A DNA stretch of 51,889 nucleotides from Candidatus Zixiibacteriota bacterium (GCA_020853795.1 JADYYF010000027.1:1-51889), one strand, 5' to 3'; numbered from the stretch's first letter, positions 24,511-32,612 are shown. The notes: a model not told the origin generated them from the sequence alone. Numbers and translations are program-made.

Positions 24511-25215
24511 CTACCCCTTCCTCCCCACCACATACATCTGCCGGCTCGCCTTGCAGTAGGCATCCCCCTCCAGCGATCCGTAGATCGCCTCCAGCCGCAG
24601 CCCGGCGCTCCGATATAGCCGCATCATCTCTCCCGGTGAGTACAACCGCATTGAGGAAATATTCTTCGGGTCGTACACGCCGTCCACGTAACGCCGCGAA
24701 ATCACCCGCTTGCGCTTCGCATCCCAACTGTTGTGCGAAATGCAATTGTACGCTGGGATTCTGCGCATGAAATGCCGCAGAATGAATTCCCGGTTCGGCT
24801 GCGCGATCAAAAGCCGCCCGCCCTTCCGCAGCGCCCGCGCAAAATGCACCACCAGCTCGGCATTCTCCCGGTCCGGGAAATACCCGAAACTCCCGAGCCA
24901 ATTGTAGATCGCGTCAAACTCATCTTCGAAATCCAGTTCCCGAAGATCGCCCCTGACGAAACGGCCAACTTGTCCCCCGCGCCGAAACCGCTGCCGCGCC
25001 CGCCGCAGGAACGTCGCCCGCAGATCCAGCAGCGTGACCCGGCAGCCGCGCTGTGCCACATGAATCGCAATGCGCCCCGCGCCGCTCGGCGCATCCAGCA
25101 CCGCCTGCCCCTTGCGCAAATGCAGCGCCTGCGCGATGAACTGCGCCTCCTCCTGGCCCTGTTCGTCCGGAAGAAGCCACAGCGGATCGGCCATCGTTTC
25201 AAACCACTCGGGCAT
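24511..25215 (-). CDS. Class I SAM-dependent methyltransferase
   Basis: 234 residues. Motif I is AVLDAPSGAGRIAIHVAQRG, motif II about VTLLDLRATFLRRAR, then GDLRELDFEDEFDAIYNWLG (acidic loop) and LRKGGRLLIAQPNREFI (motif IV/V region). The fold is a Rossmann methyltransferase of the ubiE/small-molecule group with a C-terminal beta part (RLYSPGEMMRLYRSAGLRLE). The acceptor cannot be predicted. It stands alone between small accessory genes. Confidence 0.88.
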   Translation of the reverse strand: MPEWFETMADPLWLLPDEQGQEEAQFIAQALHLRKGQAVLDAPSGAGRIAIHVAQRGCRVTLLDLRATFLRRARQRFRRGGQVGRFVRGDLRELDFEDEFDAIYNWLGSFGYFPDRENAELVVHFARALRKGGRLLIAQPNREFILRHFMRRIPAYNCISHNSWDAKRKRVISRRYVDGVYDPKNISSMRLYSPGEMMRLYRSAGLRLEAIYGSLEGDAYCKASRQMYVVGRKG

Positions 25216-25380
25216 ACATTTTCTCCATCGTGGATTATTCGCTCGATTAGTCTACGTTAACGCAGCGACATAGTCAATCGAAATTCCGCAGAGTCGTGCC
25301 TTACCTGACCGTCTCGCCCCAAGCGCCTGGAATTCGGTTTTCCCTCCGCTCGCCTACCCCGCCATTCGCGCGATAACACT

Positions 25381-25407
25381 CGTCATTCCCGCGGAGGCGG
25401 GAATCCA
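25381..25407. repeat. REP-like palindrome (left of GIY-YIG gene)
   Basis: The sequence CGTCATTCCCGCGGAGGCGG followed by GAATCCA contains the palindrome ATTCCCGC-ggag-GCGGGAAT. It is the widespread dispersed repeat whose translation reads HPREGGDP on one strand. It lies 18 nt behind the GIY-YIG gene, and a related inverted copy lies before that gene. Confidence 0.85.
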
Positions 25408-25425
25408 GCCCCTTACGCCGCCACT

Positions 25426-25710
25426 TCACAAATCTTCATATAGATCCCGCCATGTTGGATTGAAACTTTCGATGAGTCTCAGCTTCCAACCCCGATTCCA
25501 CTTCTTCAACTGCTTTTCCCGCGTGATGGCACTACGAATGTCTCCAGCTACCTCATAGTAAACCAGCATGTGTACGCCATACTTCGACGTGAAGCCTTCA
25601 ACCATGTCGGTCTTGTGCTCCCACACTCGCCCCTTGAGGTCGGATGTTACACCGACATAAAGTGTCCCATTACGTCTGGACGCCAGGATGTAGACGTAGC
25701 CCGCTTTCAT
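25426..25710 (-). CDS. GIY-YIG nuclease superfamily protein
   Basis: 94 residues from ATG 25710 with a perfect AGGAGG 5 nt upstream. The GIY-YIG core is GYVYILASRRNGTLYVGVTSD, with Arg in DLKGRVWEHK and catalytic-type Glu in the later helix (SAITREKQLKKWNRGWKLRL). This is the single-domain type near UhbB/YhbQ. It is bracketed by REP-like palindromes on both sides, a common arrangement for this family, which suggests the gene travels or co-evolves with the repeat. Upstream in-frame codons to 25977 come from the repeat (CHPREGGDPGGN) and are not part of the protein. Confidence 0.88.
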   Translation of the reverse strand: MKAGYVYILASRRNGTLYVGVTSDLKGRVWEHKTDMVEGFTSKYGVHMLVYYEVAGDIRSAITREKQLKKWNRGWKLRLIESFNPTWRDLYEDL

Positions 25711-25717
25711 ATTGCCT

Positions 25718-25746
25718 CCTGGATCCCCGCCTTCGCGGGGATGACA
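25718..25746. repeat. REP-like palindrome (right of GIY-YIG gene)
   Basis: TGGATCCCCGCCTTCGCGGG followed by GATGACATC has the palindrome ATCCCCGC-cttc-GCGGGGAT. It is inverted relative to the copy at 25381-25407 and abuts the ribosome binding site of the GIY-YIG gene. Confidence 0.85.
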
Positions 25747-25822
25747 TCGCTTGATAATAACGCTGCCCCTTCTGCCCCAACCCAACGATTGTGCTCCCCT
25801 GACCACCACGCTCGCGCTCAAC

Positions 25823-26332
25823 TCAGTTTGCCCGCGCCCGCTCCACCTCTTGCCAGAGCAGGTTCGCGTAGTTTTCCGCATCGTAGTAGCCCGGAACTCT
25901 CTGCAGTTCGCTGCCGTCGTTGTCGAAAAAAATCGTCGTCGGATATCCCCTGACACCAAATACCGCGCGCACAGCATCGTGACAGCTCATCGTCGAATCA
26001 CCGACCGTGATCAGACTGTCGCTGTCGCCGTCGATAATGCACGCCGCGAAATACTTCTCCACCAGACCCATCACGCTGCGATCGGTCAGCGTCTCCTCCC
26101 GCAACTTCTCGCACCAACCGCACCAGTCGGCGCCGACGATCAGAATCGATGCCGTTTTCGCATTCGCGCCCGTCCAGATGACGCTCGTCGACTGCCAATG
26201 AATCGTGTCGGCCAGCGGCGCAATCCCGTACTGGTACTCCGGCGCTACGGTATCATCGCCGCAGCCGACCATCCCGACCGATAACATGACCAGCGCTGCC
26301 AGAGCGCTGCAAAACCTCAATCGACCACCCAT
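25823..26332 (-). CDS. Thioredoxin-like lipoprotein
   Basis: 169 residues from ATG 26332. The signal sequence LRFCSALAALVMLSVGMVGC suggests a lipoprotein with Cys24, although Met at -3 is unusual. The thioredoxin fold has the active site GADWCGWCEKLREET (C71, C74) and cis-proline segment FGVRGYPTTIFFDNDGSEL. The pair SMSC adds another cysteine. Such proteins reduce or isomerise disulfides of exported proteins. It has no gene partner on its strand. Confidence 0.85.
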   Translation of the reverse strand: MGGRLRFCSALAALVMLSVGMVGCGDDTVAPEYQYGIAPLADTIHWQSTSVIWTGANAKTASILIVGADWCGWCEKLREETLTDRSVMGLVEKYFAACIIDGDSDSLITVGDSTMSCHDAVRAVFGVRGYPTTIFFDNDGSELQRVPGYYDAENYANLLWQEVERARAN

Positions 26333-26503
26333 TGCCAAAGTGAATCTTCCCTTTCTCGCCCGCCCACCATTAATACTACCCCCGGCCATCATGGACGTCA
26401 ACCCCGATTTTGCGCCGACCGCGCATTCTCTGAAACATTTTCCGTCCCCAACCAGTCTTATCTACCGGAGTACGTCCAAAATTGCATCGAACCGGAGTCA
26501 CCA

Positions 26504-26884
26504 ATGACCGATTACGAAAATCATTATCGCCTGGTCGCCATCCTCCACCTGGTCTGGGCCGGCTTCGCCGTCCTCGGCCTCGGGGTCGGTGGCCTGCTGA
26601 TCGCCGCGCTCGGCGCACTGCCGGGCGTCCTCGACGACGTTTGGTTCCCGCTCGCGATCACCACTGCCGTCGGCTTGCTCGTCTTCATGTTCGTCGCCCT
26701 TTTTTTCATCCCCAGCCTGATCGGCGGCATCGGCGCGCTGCGCCATCGCCCCTGGGCCCGCAACTGGCTCATCATCGCCGCGATCCTCAACCTGATCAAC
26801 TTCCCGCTCGGCACCACCCTCGGCATCTACACCCTCTGGGTCACCTGGCCGCGCACTCCCGAGGTCACCATCAGCGGCTCCTGA
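26504..26884 (+). CDS. Hypothetical four-helix membrane protein
   Basis: 126 residues, GGAG 6-8 nt before the ATG. After a short polar start (MTDYENHYRLV) come four hydrophobic segments, including AILHLVWAGFAVLGLGVGGL, ITTAVGLLVFMFVALFFIPS and WLIIAAILNLINFPLGTTLG. The last part (LGIYTLWVTW) is common in small DUF-type membrane proteins of metagenomic bacteria. No function can be assigned. Confidence 0.7.
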   Translation: MTDYENHYRLVAILHLVWAGFAVLGLGVGGLLIAALGALPGVLDDVWFPLAITTAVGLLVFMFVALFFIPSLIGGIGALRHRPWARNWLIIAAILNLINFPLGTTLGIYTLWVTWPRTPEVTISGS

Positions 26885-26993
26885 GTCCCGCTTCTCACCA
26901 AAACACCGCCGTCTTTCGCTTGTACGGAAATCGACTACATAGGTCTCTGTATCTCGCAATTTGATCGGTTCACTTCTCAAGCGAGGTCAGAAG

Positions 26994-27389
26994 ATGAGAC
27001 TCTCAAACCTGATGCGACTGGGCGTGCTGGTCGCCCTTTTAGCGACACTTACCGCCTGCTCCTCCGACAATGGTACCAACCCCGGCAACGGTGGCGGCGG
27101 TGGTGGCGGCGGCACACGCGAATTCGTCTCGCCCACCCTGAACAACGGCGATGCTTACCAGCACACGTTTAATGCCGCCAAGACTGTCCGCTACTATTGC
27201 CGCTTCCATGGCGGTCCCGGCGGCGTCGGCATGTCGGGCATTATCACCGTCACGGCCACCGGAACCATCGAAACCCGTGCGGTCGAAATCACCGGCAACA
27301 CGCTGCCCAGCCTCACCGTCGCGCAAGGCTCCACGGTCCGCTGGACCAACGAGGACAACGTGCCCCATACCGTCGAATCGGACAACTGA
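26994..27389 (+). CDS. Lipoprotein with apparently circularly permuted cupredoxin domain
   Basis: 131 residues from ATG 26994 (GAGG 9 nt upstream). A lipobox (LLATLTAC, Cys22) is followed by a glycine linker. Then the parts of a plastocyanin-like domain come in reversed order: first the C-terminal half (FVSPTLNNGDAYQHTF, then VRYYCRFHGGPGGVGMSG with the Cys, His and Met copper ligands), then the N-terminal half (LPSLTVAQGSTVRWTNEDNV, then PHTVESDN with the first His ligand), where the protein stops. All four type 1 copper ligands are present. It would be a membrane-anchored copper or electron-transfer protein. A tandem-domain protein cut at both ends is the alternative. Confidence 0.75.
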   Translation: MRLSNLMRLGVLVALLATLTACSSDNGTNPGNGGGGGGGGTREFVSPTLNNGDAYQHTFNAAKTVRYYCRFHGGPGGVGMSGIITVTATGTIETRAVEITGNTLPSLTVAQGSTVRWTNEDNVPHTVESDN

Positions 27390-27397
27390 GCCGGCCG

Positions 27398-28531
27398 CTA
27401 CTTCACCAGCGTCAACTCCGGCCGGTCCGACTTGGTGAAATAAAACGCCCAGACGATGATGATCACGATCTGGCGCATCAGCGAAAACAGCGGATAATCC
27501 TGCATCCGCGCACCGCTGTCCAGCGGTGGATTCAGCAGCGTCAGCGCCAGGAAAAGCAGTGCCAGCATCGTCAGGTAGAGAAAGAAATTCAGCTTGAAGC
27601 TGCGCTTGCAGGCCGCCAATTGCCAGATCAGAAATCCGACTGTTGCCAGATGACCGAGCCCGAACACCATCATCGTCGCATCCCGGTAGATCTTCAGCAT
27701 CAACATCTCGAACAATTGCATGCCGAAAATCAGCACGAGATTCACCATCAGGACCAATAGCCCGCCCCTGATTCCGACCCGATCGCTCGCGGCCGCTGCA
27801 TCAACTGCACTTTCAGCCGGCTGATCATTTGACTCCTCTTCGGCTTCGGCCAACTCCCCCTCCTCGACTCCCGTCTCCGCCTCGGCCGTCTCGTTGAGGT
27901 CAACTTCTGCCTCCTCTGCTTCGGCCTCCGTGTCCTCGTCCGAGGATACCTCCTCTGCCACTGGGACAACGGCGGGCGCTTCGCTGACCGCCTTCTCAAA
28001 ACACGCGGCGCACAAGAACTGCCCCCGATGCGAGTACACCTCCATGGCCGTCAGGTCGGCCCCGCATCTGCCACACTCGTTGACCTCCGCTTCGGGATGC
28101 TTCTTGATATCGATCTCTGCCGGCTCCAGCCCGGCCGCCGGCTCTCCTCCAGTAGCCGTCTCGTCGGTCTCTTCTGCTTCCGCTGCGGCAACTTCCTCGT
28201 ATTCGCCCTCCGGCGTCGATCGCGCCATCCGCGGGTACTTGACGTATTGCGACTCGCCGCACTCCGGGCAGGTAAATTCCCCCGCCTCCAAGTCCCCGCG
28301 ATCCAGCGTCAGCTCGACATCACAGGATTGACAGACGGCATCCGCGCGGACCCGCCTTAATCCGGCCGCGCGGTACGCGGCGACTTCCGCTTCCGCCACC
28401 CCGCGCTCACGCAGAAGCTGCTCCAGTGCAGCCACACCTTCAAACGAATACTGGCTCTTTTCAAACGCACAAACGTGCAGAATCTCTTCGGTGCTCCAGG
28501 TCTTGAGCACATCGTAGATGTCGCTGTCCAT
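27398..28531 (-). CDS. Zinc-ribbon membrane protein with DUF2569-like C-terminus
   Basis: 377 residues from ATG 28531 (GGGGAG 9 nt upstream). Residues 1-50 (STEEILHVCAFEKSQYSFEG) are a helical start. Two zinc ribbons follow (CQSCDVEL/CPECGES and CGRCGADL/CAACFEK), then a very acidic linker (EVSSDEDTEAEAEEAEVDLN) and, from about residue 250, four membrane helices ending IIVWAFYFTKSDRPELTLV, which resembles DUF2569. The function is unknown. It is transcribed divergently from another zinc-ribbon gene at 28716 and its stop lies 8 nt from the cupredoxin gene end. Confidence 0.8.
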   Translation of the reverse strand: MDSDIYDVLKTWSTEEILHVCAFEKSQYSFEGVAALEQLLRERGVAEAEVAAYRAAGLRRVRADAVCQSCDVELTLDRGDLEAGEFTCPECGESQYVKYPRMARSTPEGEYEEVAAAEAEETDETATGGEPAAGLEPAEIDIKKHPEAEVNECGRCGADLTAMEVYSHRGQFLCAACFEKAVSEAPAVVPVAEEVSSDEDTEAEAEEAEVDLNETAEAETGVEEGELAEAEEESNDQPAESAVDAAAASDRVGIRGGLLVLMVNLVLIFGMQLFEMLMLKIYRDATMMVFGLGHLATVGFLIWQLAACKRSFKLNFFLYLTMLALLFLALTLLNPPLDSGARMQDYPLFSLMRQIVIIIVWAFYFTKSDRPELTLVK

Positions 28532-28657
28532 CGGCAATGCTCCCCTCAGTCCGGCGCGCACGCCGGGCCCGGCAATCAGGATTTCTTCGTAAAATAGCGT
28601 TGGCCACGCCCTCCACCGCAACAATTTTCCGGCGCGCAGCTACTCCCGTGTTTAATA

Positions 28658-28686
28658 TTGACAAAATACTCCGTGCCTGATACGCT
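28658..28686 (+). promoter_or_regulatory. Sigma-70-type promoter for the zinc-ribbon DUF2007 gene
   Basis: TTGACA at 28658-28663, a 17-nt spacer and TACGCT at 28681-28686. The -35 is perfect and the -10 is weak (3 of 6). The expected start leaves a leader of about 23 nt carrying AAGGAGA before the ATG at 28716. Confidence 0.5.
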
Positions 28687-28715
28687 GAAGTGACTTCCAC
28701 CCAAGGAGAAGATTT

Positions 28716-29129
28716 ATGCCGTACTGCCCCAAGTGCCGCTTTGAATACAATCTTGAGATCACCCGCTGCCCCGATTGCGATGTGGAGTTGGTCGAACAGC
28801 TGTTCGAGGAAGAAGTTGAGTACTCCGATGAGAGATCGCTCGAAGAAGCCGGCTGGGTGCCGATCGGAATCCTGACCGCCAATTCCTACGCCGAGATGGT
28901 TGCCGAAGGGCTGCGCGACAACGGGATCGAGGCCGAGGTCATCTCCCAAGCCGGCTACTTCGGCATTTCCGGCATGATGGGCGACGGCAGCTACGCGCCG
29001 GGCGGTGGCGGCTACGTGATTCTCGTTCCGACCGCCCAGGTCGAGGCCGCCAACGAAATCGCCGAACTGCTGCTCGGCGATATCTGGGTCAAGTCGCGTC
29101 TGACCAAGCCCCCGAAGATCGGGCAATAG
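28716..29129 (+). CDS. Zinc-ribbon protein with DUF2007-like domain
   Basis: 137 residues. The N-terminal ribbon MPYCPKCRFEY...RCPDCDVEL has Cys at 4, 7, 18 and 21. An acidic linker follows, then about 45-125 a DUF2007-type alpha/beta domain (VPIGILTANSYAEMVAEGLR, DNGIEAEVISQAGYFGI, GGYVILVPTAQVEAANEIAE). DUF2007 is described as a putative signal-transducing domain of unknown ligand. AAGGAGA precedes the ATG. It runs divergently from the other zinc-ribbon gene. Confidence 0.85.
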   Translation: MPYCPKCRFEYNLEITRCPDCDVELVEQLFEEEVEYSDERSLEEAGWVPIGILTANSYAEMVAEGLRDNGIEAEVISQAGYFGISGMMGDGSYAPGGGGYVILVPTAQVEAANEIAELLLGDIWVKSRLTKPPKIGQ

Positions 29130-29130
29130 C

Positions 29131-30396
29131 CTACTTCAGTACCACCATTTTGCGTGTCTGCGTGACGCCGTCGGCGGTCAGGCGGTAGAAATAGATGCCC
29201 GATGGCACCGCTTCCCCATTCGCATTCAATCCGTTCCATGCGACTGTGTGCGTCCCCGCCGCAACCTCGCGATCAACCAGCGTTGCCACCAACTGCCCCA
29301 GCACGTTGTACACGCTCAACTGCACCTTTCCCGGCCTTATCGTCGTGAAAGCGATCGCCGTGCTTAGGTTGAATGGGTTCGGATAATTCTGCTCCAAACT
29401 CATCGCGCGTGGTAGCACCGGATCATCGCCCGGCGCGTCTGTGACATCAAGATCGGTATACCAGACGCCGTCGGCTCGCCCCAGGTACATACGATTGCCG
29501 AAAATCGTCATGTCCCACGTCACGACCAGGTTCAACTGGTCGATCTGCGTCCACGTGTCTTGTGTCCACTGGTAGATCCGTGTTCCCAATCCCAATTTGT
29601 TGACCGCCGCGCAAACTCGATGCGCGCCCCGCGCTACCGCAGCGTTGCCGATCTCGCCAATCCCGGTCAAATACTGTTCCCACTTCTCGCCGTTGTCGCT
29701 GCTGCGGTAAAGCCCGTCGGATGCTGCGCCGTAGACCGTCCCGTCCTGCGCAACCAGGCCCAACATTTTCAACGGCGTGCCGCTGAATTCGGAAAACTGG
29801 TGGTTCTGCCACTCCATCGCTCCGCTCGTTCGCGCGGCAATCGTGCCGTTCGCGCCGGCACCCGCGATCAATCTCCCGGCACTGTTGACCAGGCTGGCCA
29901 CGTTCCACTCCACGCCGAAATCCAGCCCCTCCCGATACGGCGTCCACGTCGCGGTTCCCGCCAAATTCAGCACGTACACTCCCGCGCCCTCGGTCGCCAT
30001 GTACAGGCTGTCCCCGCGCACGGCAAACTCGTTCGGCACGTTCGCGCCCAACTCCGTTAACCCGCCGTTGCGCGGCGTCCAGCTCGCGCCACCGTCCGTC
30101 GATTCAAACACACCTTCGTAGTAGGCGCCTGCAAACAAACGATTGCCGACCGCAATGATCGCCGCCACATGATCCGCCGTCTCGGAAATCGGCGCGGTTG
30201 CCGTCCAACTTCGACTATTGCCGTCGTAGATGTAGACGACTCCCGCCCCACCCGCATAAAGCCGATCGTCGCTGGCATACAATGACAGGAATTCCCCTGC
30301 CGGCACCTCGCCGACCCGCGTCCACTCCTCGGCGAACGTTGCGCCAAAACTCATTGCCAGAAGCACGGCGGCTCCGATCATCATCCGGGGATTCAT
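29131..30396 (-). CDS. Secreted beta-propeller protein with FlgD-Ig/type IX-like C-terminal sorting domain
   Basis: 421 residues from ATG 30396 (AGGAGG 4-5 nt upstream). Signal peptide MIGAAVLLAMSFGATFAEEW. The body has repeated BNR/photosystem-stability-like blades (GVFESTDGGASWTPRNGGL, GLYRSSDNGEKWEQYLTGIG). The last 85 or so residues are the FlgD-Ig tail: LEQNYPNPFNLSTAIAFTT, VQLSVYNVLGQLVATLVD, GIYFYRLTADGVTQTRKMVV. In FCB bacteria such tails serve type IX secretion. The ligand of the propeller is unknown. Confidence 0.88.
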   Translation of the reverse strand: MNPRMMIGAAVLLAMSFGATFAEEWTRVGEVPAGEFLSLYASDDRLYAGGAGVVYIYDGNSRSWTATAPISETADHVAAIIAVGNRLFAGAYYEGVFESTDGGASWTPRNGGLTELGANVPNEFAVRGDSLYMATEGAGVYVLNLAGTATWTPYREGLDFGVEWNVASLVNSAGRLIAGAGANGTIAARTSGAMEWQNHQFSEFSGTPLKMLGLVAQDGTVYGAASDGLYRSSDNGEKWEQYLTGIGEIGNAAVARGAHRVCAAVNKLGLGTRIYQWTQDTWTQIDQLNLVVTWDMTIFGNRMYLGRADGVWYTDLDVTDAPGDDPVLPRAMSLEQNYPNPFNLSTAIAFTTIRPGKVQLSVYNVLGQLVATLVDREVAAGTHTVAWNGLNANGEAVPSGIYFYRLTADGVTQTRKMVVLK

Positions 30397-30601
30397 GGCT
30401 CCTCCTTGTCGATACCTCTCCACTTGCCCAGCCCGCAAAATCTACGGATTTAGTCGACGAAAAGATTCACCCTTTCTGGACGGCAGTTCTCTCTAACTAA
30501 GTAGGTCGGGTTTCCAGCATCCCCGTCACTCAATTTCACGGACGCACTCCCCAACGCGAAACTCGACACACTCTTGAGTCCCCACCGCTACCAACCCCTC
30601 C

Positions 30602-30686
30602 ACACCGTTGCGGCAGGTCTTGGCCCGCACGCTCAAATCTAAGGAAGAACACCCTCAGCCAACCGTGCGGGGTGTGACCTGCTGCC
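30602..30686. repeat. 85-bp hairpin repeat element, copy 2
   Basis: Same orientation and length as the copy at 21587. Here the arms pair better: GCAGGTC with GACCTGC (7 bp) and CCCGCACG with CGTGCGGG (8 bp), separated by a 4-nt internal loop. It lies 36 nt behind the NtrC-type regulator gene and may serve as its transcript end. The rest of 30397-30722 has no credible gene. Confidence 0.75.
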
Positions 30687-30722
30687 TTTTGACACTGTTG
30701 CGAATATCTGCTGACGCCCGCC

Positions 30723-32084
30723 CTACTCGCCGTCCGGCTTCTCGATGCCGTACTCTTTCATCTTCTGCCGCAGCGTATTGCGGTGGATCCCCAGCACATC
30801 GGCGCTCTTCTGCAAGCTGTATTCGTTCGCCGCCAGCACGTTCAGGATATGCTGCTTCTCCAGGTCGCGCAGCGTCAGATTCAACGGAATCGCCCCCGTC
30901 CCGCCCGCGCTCACCGTATCGCGCAGTTGCGGAAAATCGTCAACGTCCAGCACTTCCCCGCGCGCCAGCACGATCGCCCGCTCAATCACATTTGCCAGCT
31001 CGCGGATATTCCCCGGCCACTCCGCGCCTACCAGCAAGTCTTTCGCCGCCGGCGTCAATCGCTTCATCGGCCGATTCAGCCGCGCACCGGTTAGCTTTAG
31101 GAAATGTTCCACCAGTGGCATGATATCCTCGCGCCGCTCGCGCAGCGGCGGAATGTGGATATGAACCACGTTGATGCGGAAGAATAAATCCTCGCGGAAT
31201 CGCCCCGCTTTCACTTCATCCTGCAAATTCCGATTCGTCGCCGCAATCAACCGCACATCCGCCGTCACCTCTTCCTCTCCACCCAGCCGCTCGAACTTTC
31301 GCTCTTCCAATAGCCGCAGCAACTTCACCTGGATTGCCACCGGCAACTCGCCGATTTCATCCAGAAGCAGCGTTCCCCCCGAGGCCAGCTCAAACCGCCC
31401 TAACCGCCGCTTCTCGGCCCCCGTAAACGCTCCCTTCTCATGACCCAATAGCTCCGACTCCAGCAGTGTCTCCGGAATCGCTGCGCAACTCACCGCCACA
31501 AATCGGTTTTCCCGCCGCGGCGAGAGGCGATGAATCGTCCGCGCCAGAAGCTCCTTCCCTGTTCCCGACTCTCCCGTAATCAGCACCGTCGCATCCGTCG
31601 GCGCCACCCGCGCCAATTCCGACAGCAGCGACTTGATCTTCGCCGACACCCCGACAATTTCCGGGGCCTCGATCGACTCCAGGTGTTCCCGTAGCCGCCG
31701 ATTCTCCGCCAGCAGGTAGTGCCGCTCCCCCGCCTTGCGAATCAATTCCTGTAATTCCTCCAAATTGACCGGCTTGGAGATGTAATCAAATACCCCCGCC
31801 CGCATCGCCTCCACCGCCGATTCAACGTTCCCGAACGCCGTGATCATGATCACCTGCATCTCCGGGTCCTGAGCGTGCACTTTTTGAAACAACTCCAGCC
31901 CGCTGATTCCCGCCATTTTCATATCAAAGAGCCCGATCTCAAATGCTTTGGACTCAAGCAGTTTAAGCGCCGCTTCCCCCGATTCGGCGGTCTGAATGCT
32001 GTACCCCAACCGCTTAAGATACCCCCCCAGCATCTCGCGCTGATTGGATTCGTCATCGACTATCAATAATCGCAGACTCGCCAT
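30723..32084 (-). CDS. Sigma-54-dependent response regulator (NtrC/AtoC family)
   Basis: 453 residues in three domains. Receiver (1-120): LRLLIVDDESNQREML, phospho-acceptor Asp54 in IGLFDMKMAG, and FDYISKPVNLEEL. AAA+ (about 140-375): Walker A LITGESGTGKELLARTIH, sigma-54 contact GHEKGAFTGAEKRRLG and GTLLLDEIGELPVAIQ. C-terminal Fis-type helix-turn-helix (SLQKSADVLGIHRNTLRQKM). It activates RpoN promoters after phosphorylation. No histidine kinase is nearby. The start is ATG 32084 or the GTG just before; neither has a clear ribosome site. The flgF promoter in this window is a possible target, which is only inference. Confidence 0.95.
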   Translation of the reverse strand: MASLRLLIVDDESNQREMLGGYLKRLGYSIQTAESGEAALKLLESKAFEIGLFDMKMAGISGLELFQKVHAQDPEMQVIMITAFGNVESAVEAMRAGVFDYISKPVNLEELQELIRKAGERHYLLAENRRLREHLESIEAPEIVGVSAKIKSLLSELARVAPTDATVLITGESGTGKELLARTIHRLSPRRENRFVAVSCAAIPETLLESELLGHEKGAFTGAEKRRLGRFELASGGTLLLDEIGELPVAIQVKLLRLLEERKFERLGGEEEVTADVRLIAATNRNLQDEVKAGRFREDLFFRINVVHIHIPPLRERREDIMPLVEHFLKLTGARLNRPMKRLTPAAKDLLVGAEWPGNIRELANVIERAIVLARGEVLDVDDFPQLRDTVSAGGTGAIPLNLTLRDLEKQHILNVLAANEYSLQKSADVLGIHRNTLRQKMKEYGIEKPDGE

Positions 32085-32227
32085 CACTGCAGATTCTATC
32101 TATCTTTGTGGTGGAAAACAAGCAACAATCGTTTTCCGATGCCAAGGCGATACGTGCAATTTCCCTTTATGCCGCGCCATAACTTCCGATACCATGAGTG
32201 GCCGTTCTCGGCCCCGAAAAAAACAAA

Positions 32228-32256
32228 TTGACACCTGTTTGGGAGGAGATTATACT
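32228..32256 (+). promoter_or_regulatory. Strong sigma-70-type promoter with long leader
   Basis: TTGACA at 32228-32233, spacer of exactly 17 nt, TATACT at 32251-32256 (5 of 6). This is the best vegetative promoter in the window. The next gene starts at 32613, so the leader is about 350 nt. Confidence 0.75.
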
Positions 32257-32262
32257 CAAGGT

Positions 32263-32612
32263 GTACAGCAGAAAAACCAATAGGTCTTACTACCGTCTGA
32301 GACGCCTCGGGGTGAGTGAGTGCGTAACTGGTGAATTTCTACGGCTCGTAGACTACTAACCCGGTTTCGCCTGAACCTGCCGTACCCGTTACGATCACCC
32401 TCCCCCAGAGTCTCCTCTAAACCACTATTCGGGTGTTGAGACCAACGAATACCAAAGTTCGAGTCAGGAAAGCACTATGCTTGCGCCATCAACGGTCCAG
32501 TCTGGGCGCTCCCTGAGGGAGGTGATCAACTCCTAACAGACAGCGTTCAAGCAACTTGTGTTTACGAATTTGCAACGTTTCTCTACTCACTAATCTGAAA
32601 GGAGCACACAGT
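32263..32612 (+). promoter_or_regulatory. Long 5' leader of the 1014-residue secreted protein
   Basis: No gene of normal size is visible in these 350 nt. There are small hairpins, such as TCTACG-gct-CGTAGA, and near 32509-32533 two alternatives that share GGAG: CTCCC-tga-GGGAG or GGAG-gtgatcaa-CTCC. A 32-codon frame from a GTG at 32261 to about 32359 could be a leader peptide. I could not match it to a known riboswitch. It ends in AAAGGAG before the ATG. Confidence 0.4.

Noticed and set aside
26994-27389. Treating the cupredoxin gene as a simple frameshifted pseudogene
   Set aside because: The start, lipobox, Gly linker and both half-domains are intact, all four copper ligands are present and the stop falls at the natural permutation joint. 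A frameshift cannot be fully excluded without relatives.
32263-32612. Known riboswitch (cyclic di-GMP, cobalamin, others) in the long leader
   Set aside because: I compared by eye with conserved cores I remember and saw no convincing match; only generic hairpins remain.
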